NCBI GenBank assembly: GCA_046349255.1
Contig: JAXMCR010000004.1
Span: 62,001 to 126,000, forward strand
Length of the DNA: 64,000 bases
From: DAIODI01 sp046349255
Lineage (GTDB): Bacteria; Pseudomonadota; Alphaproteobacteria; Rhizobiales; Aestuariivirgaceae
Direction: 5' to 3'
The notes beneath the pieces were generated by a model. That model was not told where the DNA came from and made no database searches. It saw only the letters and a list, made by a program, of their open reading frames with translations. Of this stretch, positions 1 through 9,679 are shown piece by piece (the stretch's first letter is position 1; each line of letters starts with the position of its first letter). The translations under genes and the position numbers were made by a program.

Positions 1-965
1 TCGCGGCGCTCGCGCAGGGGCGGCACCATGATGGGAAACACGTTCAGGCGATAATAGAGGTCCTCGCGGAACTGCCCCGCCTTCACCATCTCGATCATGT
101 TGCGATTGGTCGCAGAAATGAGGCGGATGTTGACCTTGACCGGCCTGCGCGAGCCGACCGGGTCGACCTCGCCTTCCTGGATCGCGCGCAGCAGCTTCAC
201 CTGGATGTCGAGCGGGAGCTCGGCCACCTCGTCGAGGAACAGCGTGCCGCCGTCGGCCTCCTGGAACTTGCCGATGTGGCGCTGGCTCGCCCCGGTGAAC
301 GAGCCCTTCTCGTGGCCGAACAGGATCGACTCGACCAGGTTCTCGGGGATGGCACCGCAGTTCACCGCCACGAACGGCTTGCCGCGCCGGTCGCTCTCGC
401 CCTGGATGGCGCGGGCAATCATCTCCTTGCCGACGCCCGATTCGCCTTCGATCAGGATCGGGATGTTCGACTGCGCCCCGCGGCGCACCATGCGCGCCAC
501 GTTCTGCATGGCGGGCGCATTGGCGATGAGATCGGCGAACGTCATCGCGCCGCCGACCTTCTGGTTCAGGCGCTTCACCTCTTCGGTGAGCGCGTTCACC
601 TTGAGCAGGTTCTGCACCGACACCTTGAGCCGCTCGGGGCTCACCGGCTTCACGACGAAATCGTCGGCGCCGGCGCGCATCGCCTTCACGACCGTCTCGA
701 TCGACCCCTGCGCCGTCTGCACGATGACCGGCAGGTTGCCGTGCTGGGCGTTCAGGCGTTCGAGGAACTCGATGCCGTCCATGCCAGGCATCACGAGATC
801 GAGAATGATGAGATCGACGGGCTTGCCGCGCGGTTGCGCGAGGCGATCGAGACCGGCTTCCGCACTCTCCGCGGTCGCCACTTCGTAGCCGAACCGCTTC
901 ACCATTTCCTCGAGGATGCGCCGCTGGGCGGGGTCATCATCGACAATCAGAATGCGAGCTGCCAT
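1..965 (-). CDS. Sigma-54-dependent response regulator (NtrC type), C-terminus cut by window edge
   Basis: A two-component response regulator that should activate sigma-54 promoters. The visible 321 residues start at the ATG at 965 and run off the left edge. A receiver domain comes first, with acid pocket VDDD at 8-11, phosphoacceptor Asp56 in ILDLVMP and the conserved Lys in VVKP. The AAA+ domain follows, with Walker A GESGVGKE, the sigma-54 contact loop (GSFTGA here, where GAFTGA is usual) and Walker B LFLDEVAEL. The C-terminal DNA-binding domain lies outside the window. No partner kinase is in view, so the signal is unknown. It diverges from the M3 peptidase gene. Confidence 0.93.
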   Translation of the reverse strand, partial: MAARILIVDDDPAQRRILEEMVKRFGYEVATAESAEAGLDRLAQPRGKPVDLIILDLVMPGMDGIEFLERLNAQHGNLPVIVQTAQGSIETVVKAMRAGADDFVVKPVSPERLKVSVQNLLKVNALTEEVKRLNQKVGGAMTFADLIANAPAMQNVARMVRRGAQSNIPILIEGESGVGKEMIARAIQGESDRRGKPFVAVNCGAIPENLVESILFGHEKGSFTGASQRHIGKFQEADGGTLFLDEVAELPLDIQVKLLRAIQEGEVDPVGSRRPVKVNIRLISATNRNMIEMVKAGQFREDLYYRLNVFPIMVPPLRERR

Positions 966-1253
966 GCGTGTGCCGGTTTCCGGTCTGAACGAGTTGTTCT
1001 CAGAGGACGAGCGTCGTCACCGGATCCCGCAGGTTGCCCCCTCGCGAAATCCCCCGGTTGCGGTTCGTGGCCTCGGTTCGCACTTTGGCAGCGATCCGTA
1101 AAGGCGCGCTTAATGCCGCCACCGGTTTGAAACACCTGCGACGAAGGGGTTTGGGTTTTCCTGCCTTCGCAGTGGACTTGGCGCCACCCCGCCGCCATAT
1201 CTTCGGCCGACTGTCGACAGATCTTCCCACATCCGAAAACCGTAGGACGCTGC

Positions 1254-3095
1254 ATGTCACAATCGAAGAGCGCAACGAAGAAGGCCGATCCAGCCGCCAA
1301 GGCCGAACCGAAGGTGAACCTCGGCGATCTGCCGGAGTGGAACCTCGCCGACCTGTACCCCGCGCCCGATTCGGAAGCATTCCGGAAAGATATCGACACG
1401 GCGCGCAAGGCATCTGCGGCCTTCCAGTCGGCATGGCGCGGCAAGCTCGCGACGCTGTCGGGCGAAGACCTCGCCAAGGCGGTGCAGGACTACGAGCGGC
1501 TGTCCGATCTGCTCGGGCGGATTGGCTCCTATGCGACACTCTATTACGTCGGCGACACGACCGACCCGAAGCGCCAGAAGTTCTACGGCGACGTGAACCA
1601 GCAGCTGACCGACATCACGACGGGGCTCCTGTTCTTCGAGCTCGAGCTCAACCGCATCGACGACAAGGCGATGGAGAAGGCGCTTTCGGCGAAGGCGCTC
1701 GCCCACTACAAGCCGTGGCTCGACGATCTCCGTCGTGAGCGCCCGCACCAGCTCGAGGACCGGATCGAGGAACTGTTCCACGAGAAGTCGCTGACCGGGC
1801 GCGGCGCCTTCAACCGCCTCTTCGACGAGACGATGGCGTCGCTCCAGTTCGAGGTCGACGGCCAGAAGCTGACGCTCGAGCCGACGCTGAACCTCCTCGT
1901 CTCGCGCGACGAGAAGAAGCGGCAGGCGGGCGCCGAGGCGATCGCGAAGACCCTCGGCGACAACATCCGCCTCTTCACGCTGATCACCAACACCCTCGCC
2001 AAGGACAAGGAGATCTCCGACCGCTGGCGTCACTTCAAGGACGTGGCCGACTCCCGCCATCTCGCCAATCGCGTCGAGGGTGAGGTGGTGGACGCCCTGG
2101 TCGCCGCCGTGCGCGCGGCCTATCCGAAGCTGTCGCATCGCTACTACGCGATGAAGGCGAAGTGGCTCGGCAAGGAGCGCCTTGCGTACTGGGACCGCAA
2201 CGCGCCGCTGCCCGAGGAGGACACCCGCGAGGTGCCGTGGTCGGACGCTCGCGAGCTCGTGCTCACGGCCTATGGGCAGTTCGCGCCCGAGATGGCCGAT
2301 ATCGCCAAGCGCTTCTTCGACGGTCGCTGGATCGACGCGCCGGTGCGGCCCGGCAAGGCGCCGGGCGCCTTCGCGCATCCGACGGTGCCCTCGGCGCACC
2401 CCTACGTGCTCCTCAACTACCAGGGCAAGACGCGCGACGTGATGACGCTCGCCCACGAGCTCGGCCACGGCGTGCACCAGGTCCTGGCGGCAAGCCAGGG
2501 CGCGCTGATGGCCTCGACACCGCTGACGCTCGCCGAGACGGCGTCGGTGTTCGGCGAGATGCTGACGTTCCAGGCGCTGCTCAAGGTCACGACGGACCCG
2601 AAGAAGCGCAAGAGCCTCCTCGCCCAGAAGGTCGAGGACATGCTCAACACGGTCGTCCGCCAGATCGCGTTCTACATCTTCGAGCGCAAGGTGCACGAGG
2701 AGCGGAAGCAGGGCGAACTCACGGCCGAGCGGCTCGGTGAGATCTGGTACGAGGTGCAGAGCGAAAGCCTTGGGCCCGCGATCGAGTTCAGGGACGGCTA
2801 CCAGGTGTTCTGGTCGTACATCCCGCACTTCATCCACTCGCCGTTCTACGTCTACGCCTACGCGTTTGGCGACTGCCTCGTGAACTCGCTGTTCGCGCGC
2901 TACCAGGCGGGCGACGACAAGTTCACGCAGAAGTACTTTGCGCTGCTGAAGGCCGGCGGCAGCAAGCCCTACGGCGAACTGCTCGCGCCGTTCGGCCTCG
3001 ACGCCAAGGACCCGCAGTTCTGGCAGATGGGGCTCAAGGTGATCGAGAGCATGATCAACGAGATCGAGGCGCTCGAGAAGGCGGGCCATGCCTGA
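1254..3095 (+). CDS. pepF: M3 family oligoendopeptidase F
   Basis: A zinc metallopeptidase that cleaves short cytoplasmic peptides. The 613 residues match the usual length of the PepF clade of family M3. The zinc-binding HELGH motif is at 401-405, with the downstream TASVFGEM segment that supplies the third ligand Glu. There is no signal peptide, so it should be cytosolic. It is the first gene of a tight operon: its end overlaps the DUF3445 gene by 8 bases, and that gene overlaps an ABC1-kinase gene by 4. The start was chosen because the N-terminus is polar and matches the family layout. Identification as PepF is firm; substrates are not known. Confidence 0.95.
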   Translation: MSQSKSATKKADPAAKAEPKVNLGDLPEWNLADLYPAPDSEAFRKDIDTARKASAAFQSAWRGKLATLSGEDLAKAVQDYERLSDLLGRIGSYATLYYVGDTTDPKRQKFYGDVNQQLTDITTGLLFFELELNRIDDKAMEKALSAKALAHYKPWLDDLRRERPHQLEDRIEELFHEKSLTGRGAFNRLFDETMASLQFEVDGQKLTLEPTLNLLVSRDEKKRQAGAEAIAKTLGDNIRLFTLITNTLAKDKEISDRWRHFKDVADSRHLANRVEGEVVDALVAAVRAAYPKLSHRYYAMKAKWLGKERLAYWDRNAPLPEEDTREVPWSDARELVLTAYGQFAPEMADIAKRFFDGRWIDAPVRPGKAPGAFAHPTVPSAHPYVLLNYQGKTRDVMTLAHELGHGVHQVLAASQGALMASTPLTLAETASVFGEMLTFQALLKVTTDPKKRKSLLAQKVEDMLNTVVRQIAFYIFERKVHEERKQGELTAERLGEIWYEVQSESLGPAIEFRDGYQVFWSYIPHFIHSPFYVYAYAFGDCLVNSLFARYQAGDDKFTQKYFALLKAGGSKPYGELLAPFGLDAKDPQFWQMGLKVIESMINEIEALEKAGHA

Positions 3096-3996
3096 ACTCC
3101 GCCACACGCCCTACGACGGCTCGCGCACGCCCTTCACGCTGGGCCTCGAGGCGCTCGACCTCGCGCAGTGGATCGAGCCCGACGAGCACCTCGCCGACGA
3201 GCTTGCCGAGAAGGCGCGGCTCCTGTCGGTGAAACGCGACGAGGTGTGGCAGGAGGAGGTCGAGACGCGGGAGGCCCAGGTCGAAGTGCTCGACATGCTG
3301 GCGTCGTACCTGCCGGCGCAATTCCCTGCCGTCTATCGGCGAGACGGCAATCGCATCACGGTGATGCCGGCCGGCGCGTCGGTCGATCTCGATGACACCG
3401 CGATGTCGCCGCTCGAAACGGCATCGCGGCTCGTCCAGGAAGACCTCGTGCTGATGCGGCGCGGCGCGAGCGGCTGGCGCATCGCCGCCGCCTCGCTGTG
3501 CTTCCCCTCGACGTGGGTGCTCGCCGAAAAGTTCGGCCGCGACATGGATGCGATCCACGTGCCGGTGCCGGGATATGGCGAGAAGATGGGCCCGCGCATC
3601 GGGCGCATCTTCGACAACCTCCAGGCCGACCGGCCCGTGCTGCGCTACAACTGGTCGCTCTACGATTCGCCCGAACTGTTCATGCCGCGTCGCGGTCCGC
3701 GGAAATGGCTCAAGGAGCCGGTCGAGCCCGACGCCAACATCTTCATCCGCATCGAGCGCCAGACGCTGCGCCGGCTGCCGCAATCGGGCGACATCCTGTT
3801 CACGATCAAGGTGCTGGTCGACCCGCTGGGCGCACTGCTGCGCCATCCGAAGCGGGCCGAGCTTGCTGAGAGCATGAAGCAGCAACTCATGGCGATGAAC
3901 GCCGAAGAGATCGCCTACAAGGGCCTCACGCAGACGCGCGAGAAGGTCGCGGCGGCGCTCGACGCGATCGCGGCCGGCGCGGCGGTGGCGGCATGA
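3088..3996 (+). CDS. DUF3445 protein, heme-dependent oxidative N-demethylase-like
   Basis: 302 residues matching DUF3445. The characterised members of this family bind heme and oxidatively demethylate secondary amines; that activity is known for the family, not shown here. Features visible are the N-terminal PYDGSRTPFTLGLEAL segment and the central CFPSTWVLAEKFGR and IHVPVPGY blocks typical of the family. There is no signal peptide or membrane segment. The start overlaps the pepF stop by 8 bases, and its own stop overlaps the next ATG (ATGA), so the three genes should be translationally coupled. The joint role with a peptidase and an ABC1 kinase is unclear. Confidence 0.82.
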   Translation: MPELRHTPYDGSRTPFTLGLEALDLAQWIEPDEHLADELAEKARLLSVKRDEVWQEEVETREAQVEVLDMLASYLPAQFPAVYRRDGNRITVMPAGASVDLDDTAMSPLETASRLVQEDLVLMRRGASGWRIAAASLCFPSTWVLAEKFGRDMDAIHVPVPGYGEKMGPRIGRIFDNLQADRPVLRYNWSLYDSPELFMPRRGPRKWLKEPVEPDANIFIRIERQTLRRLPQSGDILFTIKVLVDPLGALLRHPKRAELAESMKQQLMAMNAEEIAYKGLTQTREKVAAALDAIAAGAAVAA

Positions 3997-5354
3997 CCGA
4001 GCGCGAGAGCTCGAGCCTCGCCGGCCGCGTCACCCGCTTCGCGCGGGTCGGCGCGGGCGTCGGCACGACGGTGGCGCGCGTCGCCGCCGGACGACTGCTC
4101 GGCCAGGAGAAGGACCTCGAGACCGAGGCGCGCCTGTTCCGCGAGGCGCTGGGCTCGCTGAAGGGCCCGCTCATGAAGGTGGCGCAGCTCATCGCCACCA
4201 TCCCCGACGCGATCCCGGCCGAGTATGCCGCCGAACTCGCGAAGCTCCAGAGCCACGCGCCGCCGATGGGCTGGCCGTTCGTGCGCCGGCGGATGGCGGC
4301 CGAGCTCGGGCCCGAGTGGCAGTCGAAGTTCTCCTCGTTCGACCACGAGGCGATCGCGGCCGCCTCGCTTGGCCAGGTGCACCGGGCGGTGGCGAAGACG
4401 GGCGAGCCGCTCGCCTGCAAGCTCCAATACCCGGACATGGCATCGGCCGTCGAAGCCGACCTTCAGCAGCTGAAGATCCTGTTCTCGATCCAGCGGCGAA
4501 TGGACCCGGCCGTCGACACGAGCGAGATCGCCGAGGAGATCGGCGCGCGGCTGCGGGAAGAGCTCGACTACCAGCGCGAGGCGGCGCACATCGCGCTCTA
4601 TTCGGGCATCCTCGCGGATGAACCGCTGGTGCGGGTGCCGGCCGTGCACGCGGCGCTATCGACGCGCCGGCTCCTCACGATGGGCTGGCTCGACGGGCAG
4701 CGGCTCACCGAGTTCAAGGAGCACAGCCTCGAGGAGCGCAATCTCCTCTCGACGGCGATGTTCAAGGCGTGGTGGCGCCCGTTCTGCAGCCACGCCGTCA
4801 TCCACGGCGACCCGCACCTCGGCAACTATTCCGCCTTCCTCGACGCGAGCGGTGCGCCGGCCGGGATCAACCTCCTCGACTACGGCTGCATCCGCATCTT
4901 CCCGCCGAAGTTCGTCTCCGGCGTCGTCGAACTCTACCGCGGGCTCCAGACCGACGACCGCGACCGGATCGTCCACGCCTACGAGGTGTGGGGGTTCAAG
5001 AACCTGAGCCACGAACTCATCGACATCCTGAACATCTGGGCGAAGTTCATCTACGGCCCGCTGCTCGAAGACCGGGTACGGGCGGTGGCGGAGGGCGTGT
5101 CGCCCGCGGAATACGGCCGCCGCCAGGCGTTCGAAGTGCACAAGGCGCTGAAGGAGAAGGGCCCGGTGACGGTGCCGCGCGAGTTCGTGTTCATGGACCG
5201 CGCCGCGATCGGGCTTGGCGCCGTGTTCATCCACCTCCGGGCCGAGCTCAACTTCCACCGGCTGTTCAACGAGGCGCTGGAGGCCTTTTCGCTGGAGGCA
5301 GTGGGCGACCGGCAGCGCCAGGCGCTCGCCTCCCACAATCTCTCCGCAGCGTGA
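3993..5354 (+). CDS. ABC1/UbiB-family atypical kinase
   Basis: A 453-residue member of the ABC1 (ADCK/UbiB) protein-kinase-like family, whose best-studied members support ubiquinone biosynthesis. Visible motifs are the N-terminal KxGQ-type helix (KVAQ here, Ala in place of Gly), the Ala-rich loop in AAASLGQVH, the ATP-binding Lys143 in LACKLQYP, the catalytic HGDPHLGN at 271-278 and the metal-binding Asp296 in DYG. No C-terminal transmembrane pair like that of UbiB is obvious. The subfamily looks distinct from canonical UbiB, so no symbol is given. The start is the ATGA overlap with the DUF3445 gene. Confidence 0.87.
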   Translation: MTERESSSLAGRVTRFARVGAGVGTTVARVAAGRLLGQEKDLETEARLFREALGSLKGPLMKVAQLIATIPDAIPAEYAAELAKLQSHAPPMGWPFVRRRMAAELGPEWQSKFSSFDHEAIAAASLGQVHRAVAKTGEPLACKLQYPDMASAVEADLQQLKILFSIQRRMDPAVDTSEIAEEIGARLREELDYQREAAHIALYSGILADEPLVRVPAVHAALSTRRLLTMGWLDGQRLTEFKEHSLEERNLLSTAMFKAWWRPFCSHAVIHGDPHLGNYSAFLDASGAPAGINLLDYGCIRIFPPKFVSGVVELYRGLQTDDRDRIVHAYEVWGFKNLSHELIDILNIWAKFIYGPLLEDRVRAVAEGVSPAEYGRRQAFEVHKALKEKGPVTVPREFVFMDRAAIGLGAVFIHLRAELNFHRLFNEALEAFSLEAVGDRQRQALASHNLSAA

Positions 5355-5362
5355 CGATCCAA

Positions 5363-5379
5363 ACGGAATGGCATTCCGT
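5363..5379. promoter_or_regulatory. 17-base inverted repeat next to a -35-like hexamer
   Basis: The sequence ACGGAATGgCATTCCGT has perfect 8-base arms around a single central base. A -35-like TTGACT follows at 5381-5386, although no good -10 can be seen 16-18 bases further on. This looks like a dimeric-repressor operator for the oxidase-subunit/transhydrogenase operon. The binding protein is unknown. Confidence 0.45.
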
Positions 5380-5440
5380 ATTGACTTGGATAGGAGTTTG
5401 CTGTCCGGTTCCGTCCGCAATTCGTGGAACGGCTCCGGGT

Positions 5441-5468
5441 AAAATGCCGGCGGGGGGCCGGCATTTTT
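5441..5468 (+). terminator. Rho-independent terminator, possibly an attenuator in the pnt leader
   Basis: A perfect 11-base-pair stem (AAAATGCCGGC, loop of five G, GCCGGCATTTT) ending in a run of T. It may end the pepF operon, whose last stop is at 5354. However, only 31 bases separate it from the next start codon at 5500, which leaves little room for a promoter. It may therefore sit inside the leader of the following operon. Confidence 0.75.
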
Positions 5469-5499
5469 CGTGCCTGGACTGAAAGAGGGAAGCTTTGCC

Positions 5500-5787
5500 A
5501 TGGCCCATGAGGCGGGTACGCATTCGAACGACATGACCGCGCACGTGAAGACCTACGAGGGGTTCCTGCGCGGCTCGGTGGCTCTGGCGCTCGGCTGCGC
5601 CTTCGTGCTGGTGGCGCTGACGATGTTCGCCTTCGGCAAGTCGATGGCGGTTTTCTGGGGATTTGCGGGCCTCGGGTTCGGCCTCGCCATGGTGGCGATC
5701 GACACGATCAGCGGCAGCCGCACCTGGATGCTGTCGCTCGGCTTCCTGATCCTCTTCGGCCTGTTCACGGCCATTCGCATCAGCTGA
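5500..5787 (+). CDS. aa3-type cytochrome oxidase subunit IV-like small membrane protein
   Basis: 95 residues. The N-terminal half (HVKTYEGFLRGSVAL followed by a hydrophobic helix at about 20-45) matches the bacterial aa3 oxidase subunit IV family, a single-helix accessory subunit of cytochrome c oxidase. Two further hydrophobic stretches follow, so this version is longer than the usual 45-70 residues. The ATG at 5500 was preferred to an in-frame GTG at 5470 because GAGGGA lies about 10 bases upstream of it and 5470 overlaps the terminator. The core oxidase genes are not in the window; it is followed 22 bases later by pntAA. Confidence 0.75.
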   Translation: MAHEAGTHSNDMTAHVKTYEGFLRGSVALALGCAFVLVALTMFAFGKSMAVFWGFAGLGFGLAMVAIDTISGSRTWMLSLGFLILFGLFTAIRIS

Positions 5788-5809
5788 CAAACCAAAGAGG
5801 GGCCGGCCC

Positions 5810-6934
5810 ATGAAGATCGGCGTGCCAGCCGAACAGGCTGCGGGTGAAACGCGCGTCGCCGCGACGCCCGACACGGTGAAAGCCTACGTCAAGAAAGGCG
5901 CCGAGGTCGTCGTCCAGGCGGGCGCCGGCGCGGGGTCGTTCTTCTCCGACGACGCCTACAAGTCGGCCGGCGCGACGGTCGTAAAGACCGCCGCCGACGC
6001 GGTGAAGGACGCCGACGTGGTGCTGACCGTTCGACGGCCGTCCGACCAGGCCGTGAAGGCGTTGAAGAAGGGCGCGCTCGTCGTCGGCCAGCTCGACCCC
6101 TACGGCGACCGGAAGGGCTTCGAGATCCTTGGCAAGGCGGGGGTGAGCGCGTTCGCCATGGAGCTCATGCCGCGCATCACGCGCGCCCAGTCTATGGACG
6201 TGCTGTCCTCGCAGGCGAACCTCGCCGGCTACAAGGCGGTGATCGAGGCGGCGGACCAGTTCTCGCGCGCCTTCCCGATGATGATGACCGCCGCCGGCAC
6301 GGTGCCGGCCGCACGCGTCTTCGTGATGGGCGCAGGCGTCGCAGGCCTGCAGGCGATCGCCACGGCCCGGCGCCTCGGCGCTGTCGTCTCGGCGACCGAC
6401 GTGCGCGCCGCAGCGGGCGAGCAGGTGCAGAGCCTCGGCGCGAAGTTCGTGTTCGTCGAAGGCCTCGCGGACGCCTCGACCTCCGGCGGCTACGCCAAGG
6501 AGCTGTCGGAAGAGGACAAGAAGCGCCAGGCCGCGCTCGTCGCCGACCATATCAAGAACCAGGACGTGGTGATCACCACCGCGCTCATCCCGGGCCGCCC
6601 GGCCCCGGTGCTGGTGACGAAGGAGATGGTCGAATCGATGAAGGCGGGCTCCGTGATCGTCGACCTCGCGGTCGAGCGCGGCGGCAACTGCGCGCTGTCG
6701 AAGCCGGGCGAGGTGATCGACCACAACGGCGTGACCATCATGGGCCACCTCAACCTCCCGGGACGGCTCTCCGGCAACGCCTCGTCGCTCTACGCAAAGA
6801 ACCTCCAGAATTTCCTCGACCCGATCATCACCAAGGAAGGCACGCTCAAGGTCGACTGGAACGACGAACTGATCGCCGGCACGGGGCTGCTGCGCGACGG
6901 CGAAAGCGTCCACCCGATCCTGAAGGCGAACTGA
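5810..6934 (+). CDS. pntAA: NAD(P) transhydrogenase subunit alpha, part 1 (NAD(H)-binding dI)
   Basis: The soluble NAD(H)-binding domain I of proton-translocating transhydrogenase, which reduces NADP+ with NADH using the proton gradient. The 374 residues begin with the typical IGVPAEQAAGETRVAATP and carry the Rossmann segment VFVMGAGVAGLQAIATARRLG. The separation of alpha into two genes (this one and pntAB) is the alphaproteobacterial arrangement. An AGAGGGG ribosome site precedes the ATG. It is co-transcribed with pntAB 13 bases downstream. Confidence 0.96.
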   Translation: MKIGVPAEQAAGETRVAATPDTVKAYVKKGAEVVVQAGAGAGSFFSDDAYKSAGATVVKTAADAVKDADVVLTVRRPSDQAVKALKKGALVVGQLDPYGDRKGFEILGKAGVSAFAMELMPRITRAQSMDVLSSQANLAGYKAVIEAADQFSRAFPMMMTAAGTVPAARVFVMGAGVAGLQAIATARRLGAVVSATDVRAAAGEQVQSLGAKFVFVEGLADASTSGGYAKELSEEDKKRQAALVADHIKNQDVVITTALIPGRPAPVLVTKEMVESMKAGSVIVDLAVERGGNCALSKPGEVIDHNGVTIMGHLNLPGRLSGNASSLYAKNLQNFLDPIITKEGTLKVDWNDELIAGTGLLRDGESVHPILKAN

Positions 6935-6947
6935 AGGAATTCCCAAG

Positions 6948-7394
6948 ATGGCAGAGATCACCGTCCAGGATGCGATCGACAAGGCGCGCGCCGCAGCCGA
7001 CGCAGCGAAGGCCGCCGCGGAGCAGGCCCAGACCTACGCCGACCAGGCGGCGCTCGTCGCCGGCAACGCCGCGACGCACGGCGCGCACGCGCTGAACGCG
7101 GCGAGCCCCTTCGTCTACCAGTTCTCGATCTTCGTGCTGGCGATCTTCGTCGGCTACTACGTGGTGTGGGCGGTGACGCCGGCGCTGCATACCCCGCTCA
7201 TGTCGGTGACCAACGCGATCTCCTCGGTGATCGTGGTCGGTGCGCTGCTCGCGGTCGGGGCGGGCGCGCTCGCATCGGGCTCGACGATCGCCATGATCTT
7301 CGGGTTCCTCGCGCTGATCCTCGCCTCGGTCAACATCTTCGGCGGCTTCCTCGTCACGCAGCGGATGCTCGCCATGTACAAGAAGAAGGGCTAA
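6948..7394 (+). CDS. pntAB: NAD(P) transhydrogenase subunit alpha, part 2 (membrane)
   Basis: 148 residues forming part of the membrane domain II. An Ala-rich, charged N-terminal stretch (about 10-45, possibly coiled coil) precedes the usual PFVYQFSIFVLAIFVGYYVVW helix and two to three more helices. It joins pntAA and pntB to build the inner-membrane proton-translocating enzyme. The N-terminal Ala/Gln-rich region is longer than in the shortest homologues. It lies 13 bases after pntAA and 4 bases before pntB. Confidence 0.95.
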   Translation: MAEITVQDAIDKARAAADAAKAAAEQAQTYADQAALVAGNAATHGAHALNAASPFVYQFSIFVLAIFVGYYVVWAVTPALHTPLMSVTNAISSVIVVGALLAVGAGALASGSTIAMIFGFLALILASVNIFGGFLVTQRMLAMYKKKG

Positions 7395-7398
7395 GGCG

Positions 7399-8799
<1,401 letters not shown>

Positions 8800-8821
8800 C
8801 CGCCCGCTGTTTCGCACGTGA

Positions 8822-9292
8822 TCGTCATGGCCGGGCACGTCCCGGCCATTTCTCTTGGGGGACGCGGAAAGAGGATCCTCGGGTCAAGCCCGAGGATGAC
8901 AAGGAGTGGGCGGATGCGTTCTCCTCATTGTCACGGCCGGGCTGGTGGGCGCGGAAAGAGGATCCTCGGGTCAAGCCCGAGGATGACAAGGAGTGGGCTG
9001 GGATGTCGGGCAAGCCGACGGCCCGTCTCGTTTGTCATGGCCGGGCTGGCCGGCGTGGAAAGTGGATCCTCGGGTCAAGCCCGAGGATGACAAGGAGTGG
9101 GCGGGGATGACGGGTACGCCGACGGCCCCTCTCGTTCGTCATGGCCGGGCTCGTCCCGGCCACTTCTTTTGGTGGGCGCGGAAAGAGGATCCTCGGGTCA
9201 AGCCCGAGGACGACAAGGAGTGGGCGGCGGGGGATGACGGGTACGCCGACGGCCCCTCATGTACGTCATGGCCGGGCTTGACCCGGCCATCT
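8822..9292. repeat. Cluster of intergenic palindromic repeats
   Basis: No gene is seen between pntB (ends 8799) and 9319. Four copies of a roughly 49-base unit lie at 8864-8912, 8951-8999, 9055-9103 and 9178-9226. Each contains a 9-base-pair hairpin (ATCCTCGGG/CCCGAGGAT, with one substitution in the fourth copy) and ends in GACAAGGAGTGGGC. Five copies of a second element based on TCATGGCCGGGC lie at about 8826, 8931, 9038, 9138 and 9266; some are full palindromes ending in CCCGGCCA. The conceptual peptide VMAGLDPAI from the last copy is typical of such repeats in rhizobial genomes. They may also stop transcription from both sides. Confidence 0.9.
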
Positions 9293-9318
9293 TTTGCGGA
9301 CGGAAGCGGGCCGACGCC

Positions 9319-9678
9319 TCAGGCCGTGTTGCGCGCCGTCGCCATGTCGGCGCGGACCTCGATGGCCGCGGTGGCGATGACGGAGTTGCCGCCGCGCTCG
9401 ACATCGGGGACGTCGAGTCCGCCCTTCTTCACCTGGACCGTCACGGTGCCCACGGGCAGGCTCTTGCGCACGGCTTCGGCATCCACCGCGTCCGGCTTCT
9501 GCACGCCGATCGTCACGGTGATCTGCAGCTGCCTCGGGTCGATCTTCAGCGTCCGGAGGAACGGCAGGGCGCTGTGGTGGATCGCATCCTGCACGGCGCG
9601 CAGGGCCGCCTTGGTGTAGTCGCCCCCGTGCATGTCGTTGCCGTGGCCCATCTCGAGGATGATGCGTTTCAGCGCCAT
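9319..9678 (-). CDS. Lin0512 family protein, copy A
   Basis: 119 residues of the Lin0512 family, which has no established function known to me. The protein starts MALKRIILEMGHGNDMHG and shares the family block GGDYTKAALRAVQDAI and the central TIGVQKP. The ATG at 9678 was chosen over an in-frame ATG at 9723 because it gives the family N-terminus and begins one base after the stop of copy B (TGA-C-ATG). The two copies form a tandem pair at the end of the amidase/SDR operon, which suggests a hetero-oligomer. Confidence 0.83.
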   Translation of the reverse strand: MALKRIILEMGHGNDMHGGDYTKAALRAVQDAIHHSALPFLRTLKIDPRQLQITVTIGVQKPDAVDAEAVRKSLPVGTVTVQVKKGGLDVPDVERGGNSVIATAAIEVRADMATARNTA

Positions 9679-9679
9679 G

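Noticed and set aside
1177..1200. Heat-shock promoter before pepF (CTTG...CCATAT)
   Set aside because: Spacing is only about 13-14 bases and the -10 does not fit the alphaproteobacterial pattern.
1257..3107. A 616-codon open frame antisense to pepF
   Set aside because: It mirrors the pepF codon pattern and has no domain of its own.
8864..9226. CRISPR-like look of four regularly recurring about 49-base units
   Set aside because: Spacing is uneven (38, 55, 74 bases), the spacers carry copies of a second repeat, each unit is a perfect hairpin with a tail, and there are no cas genes.
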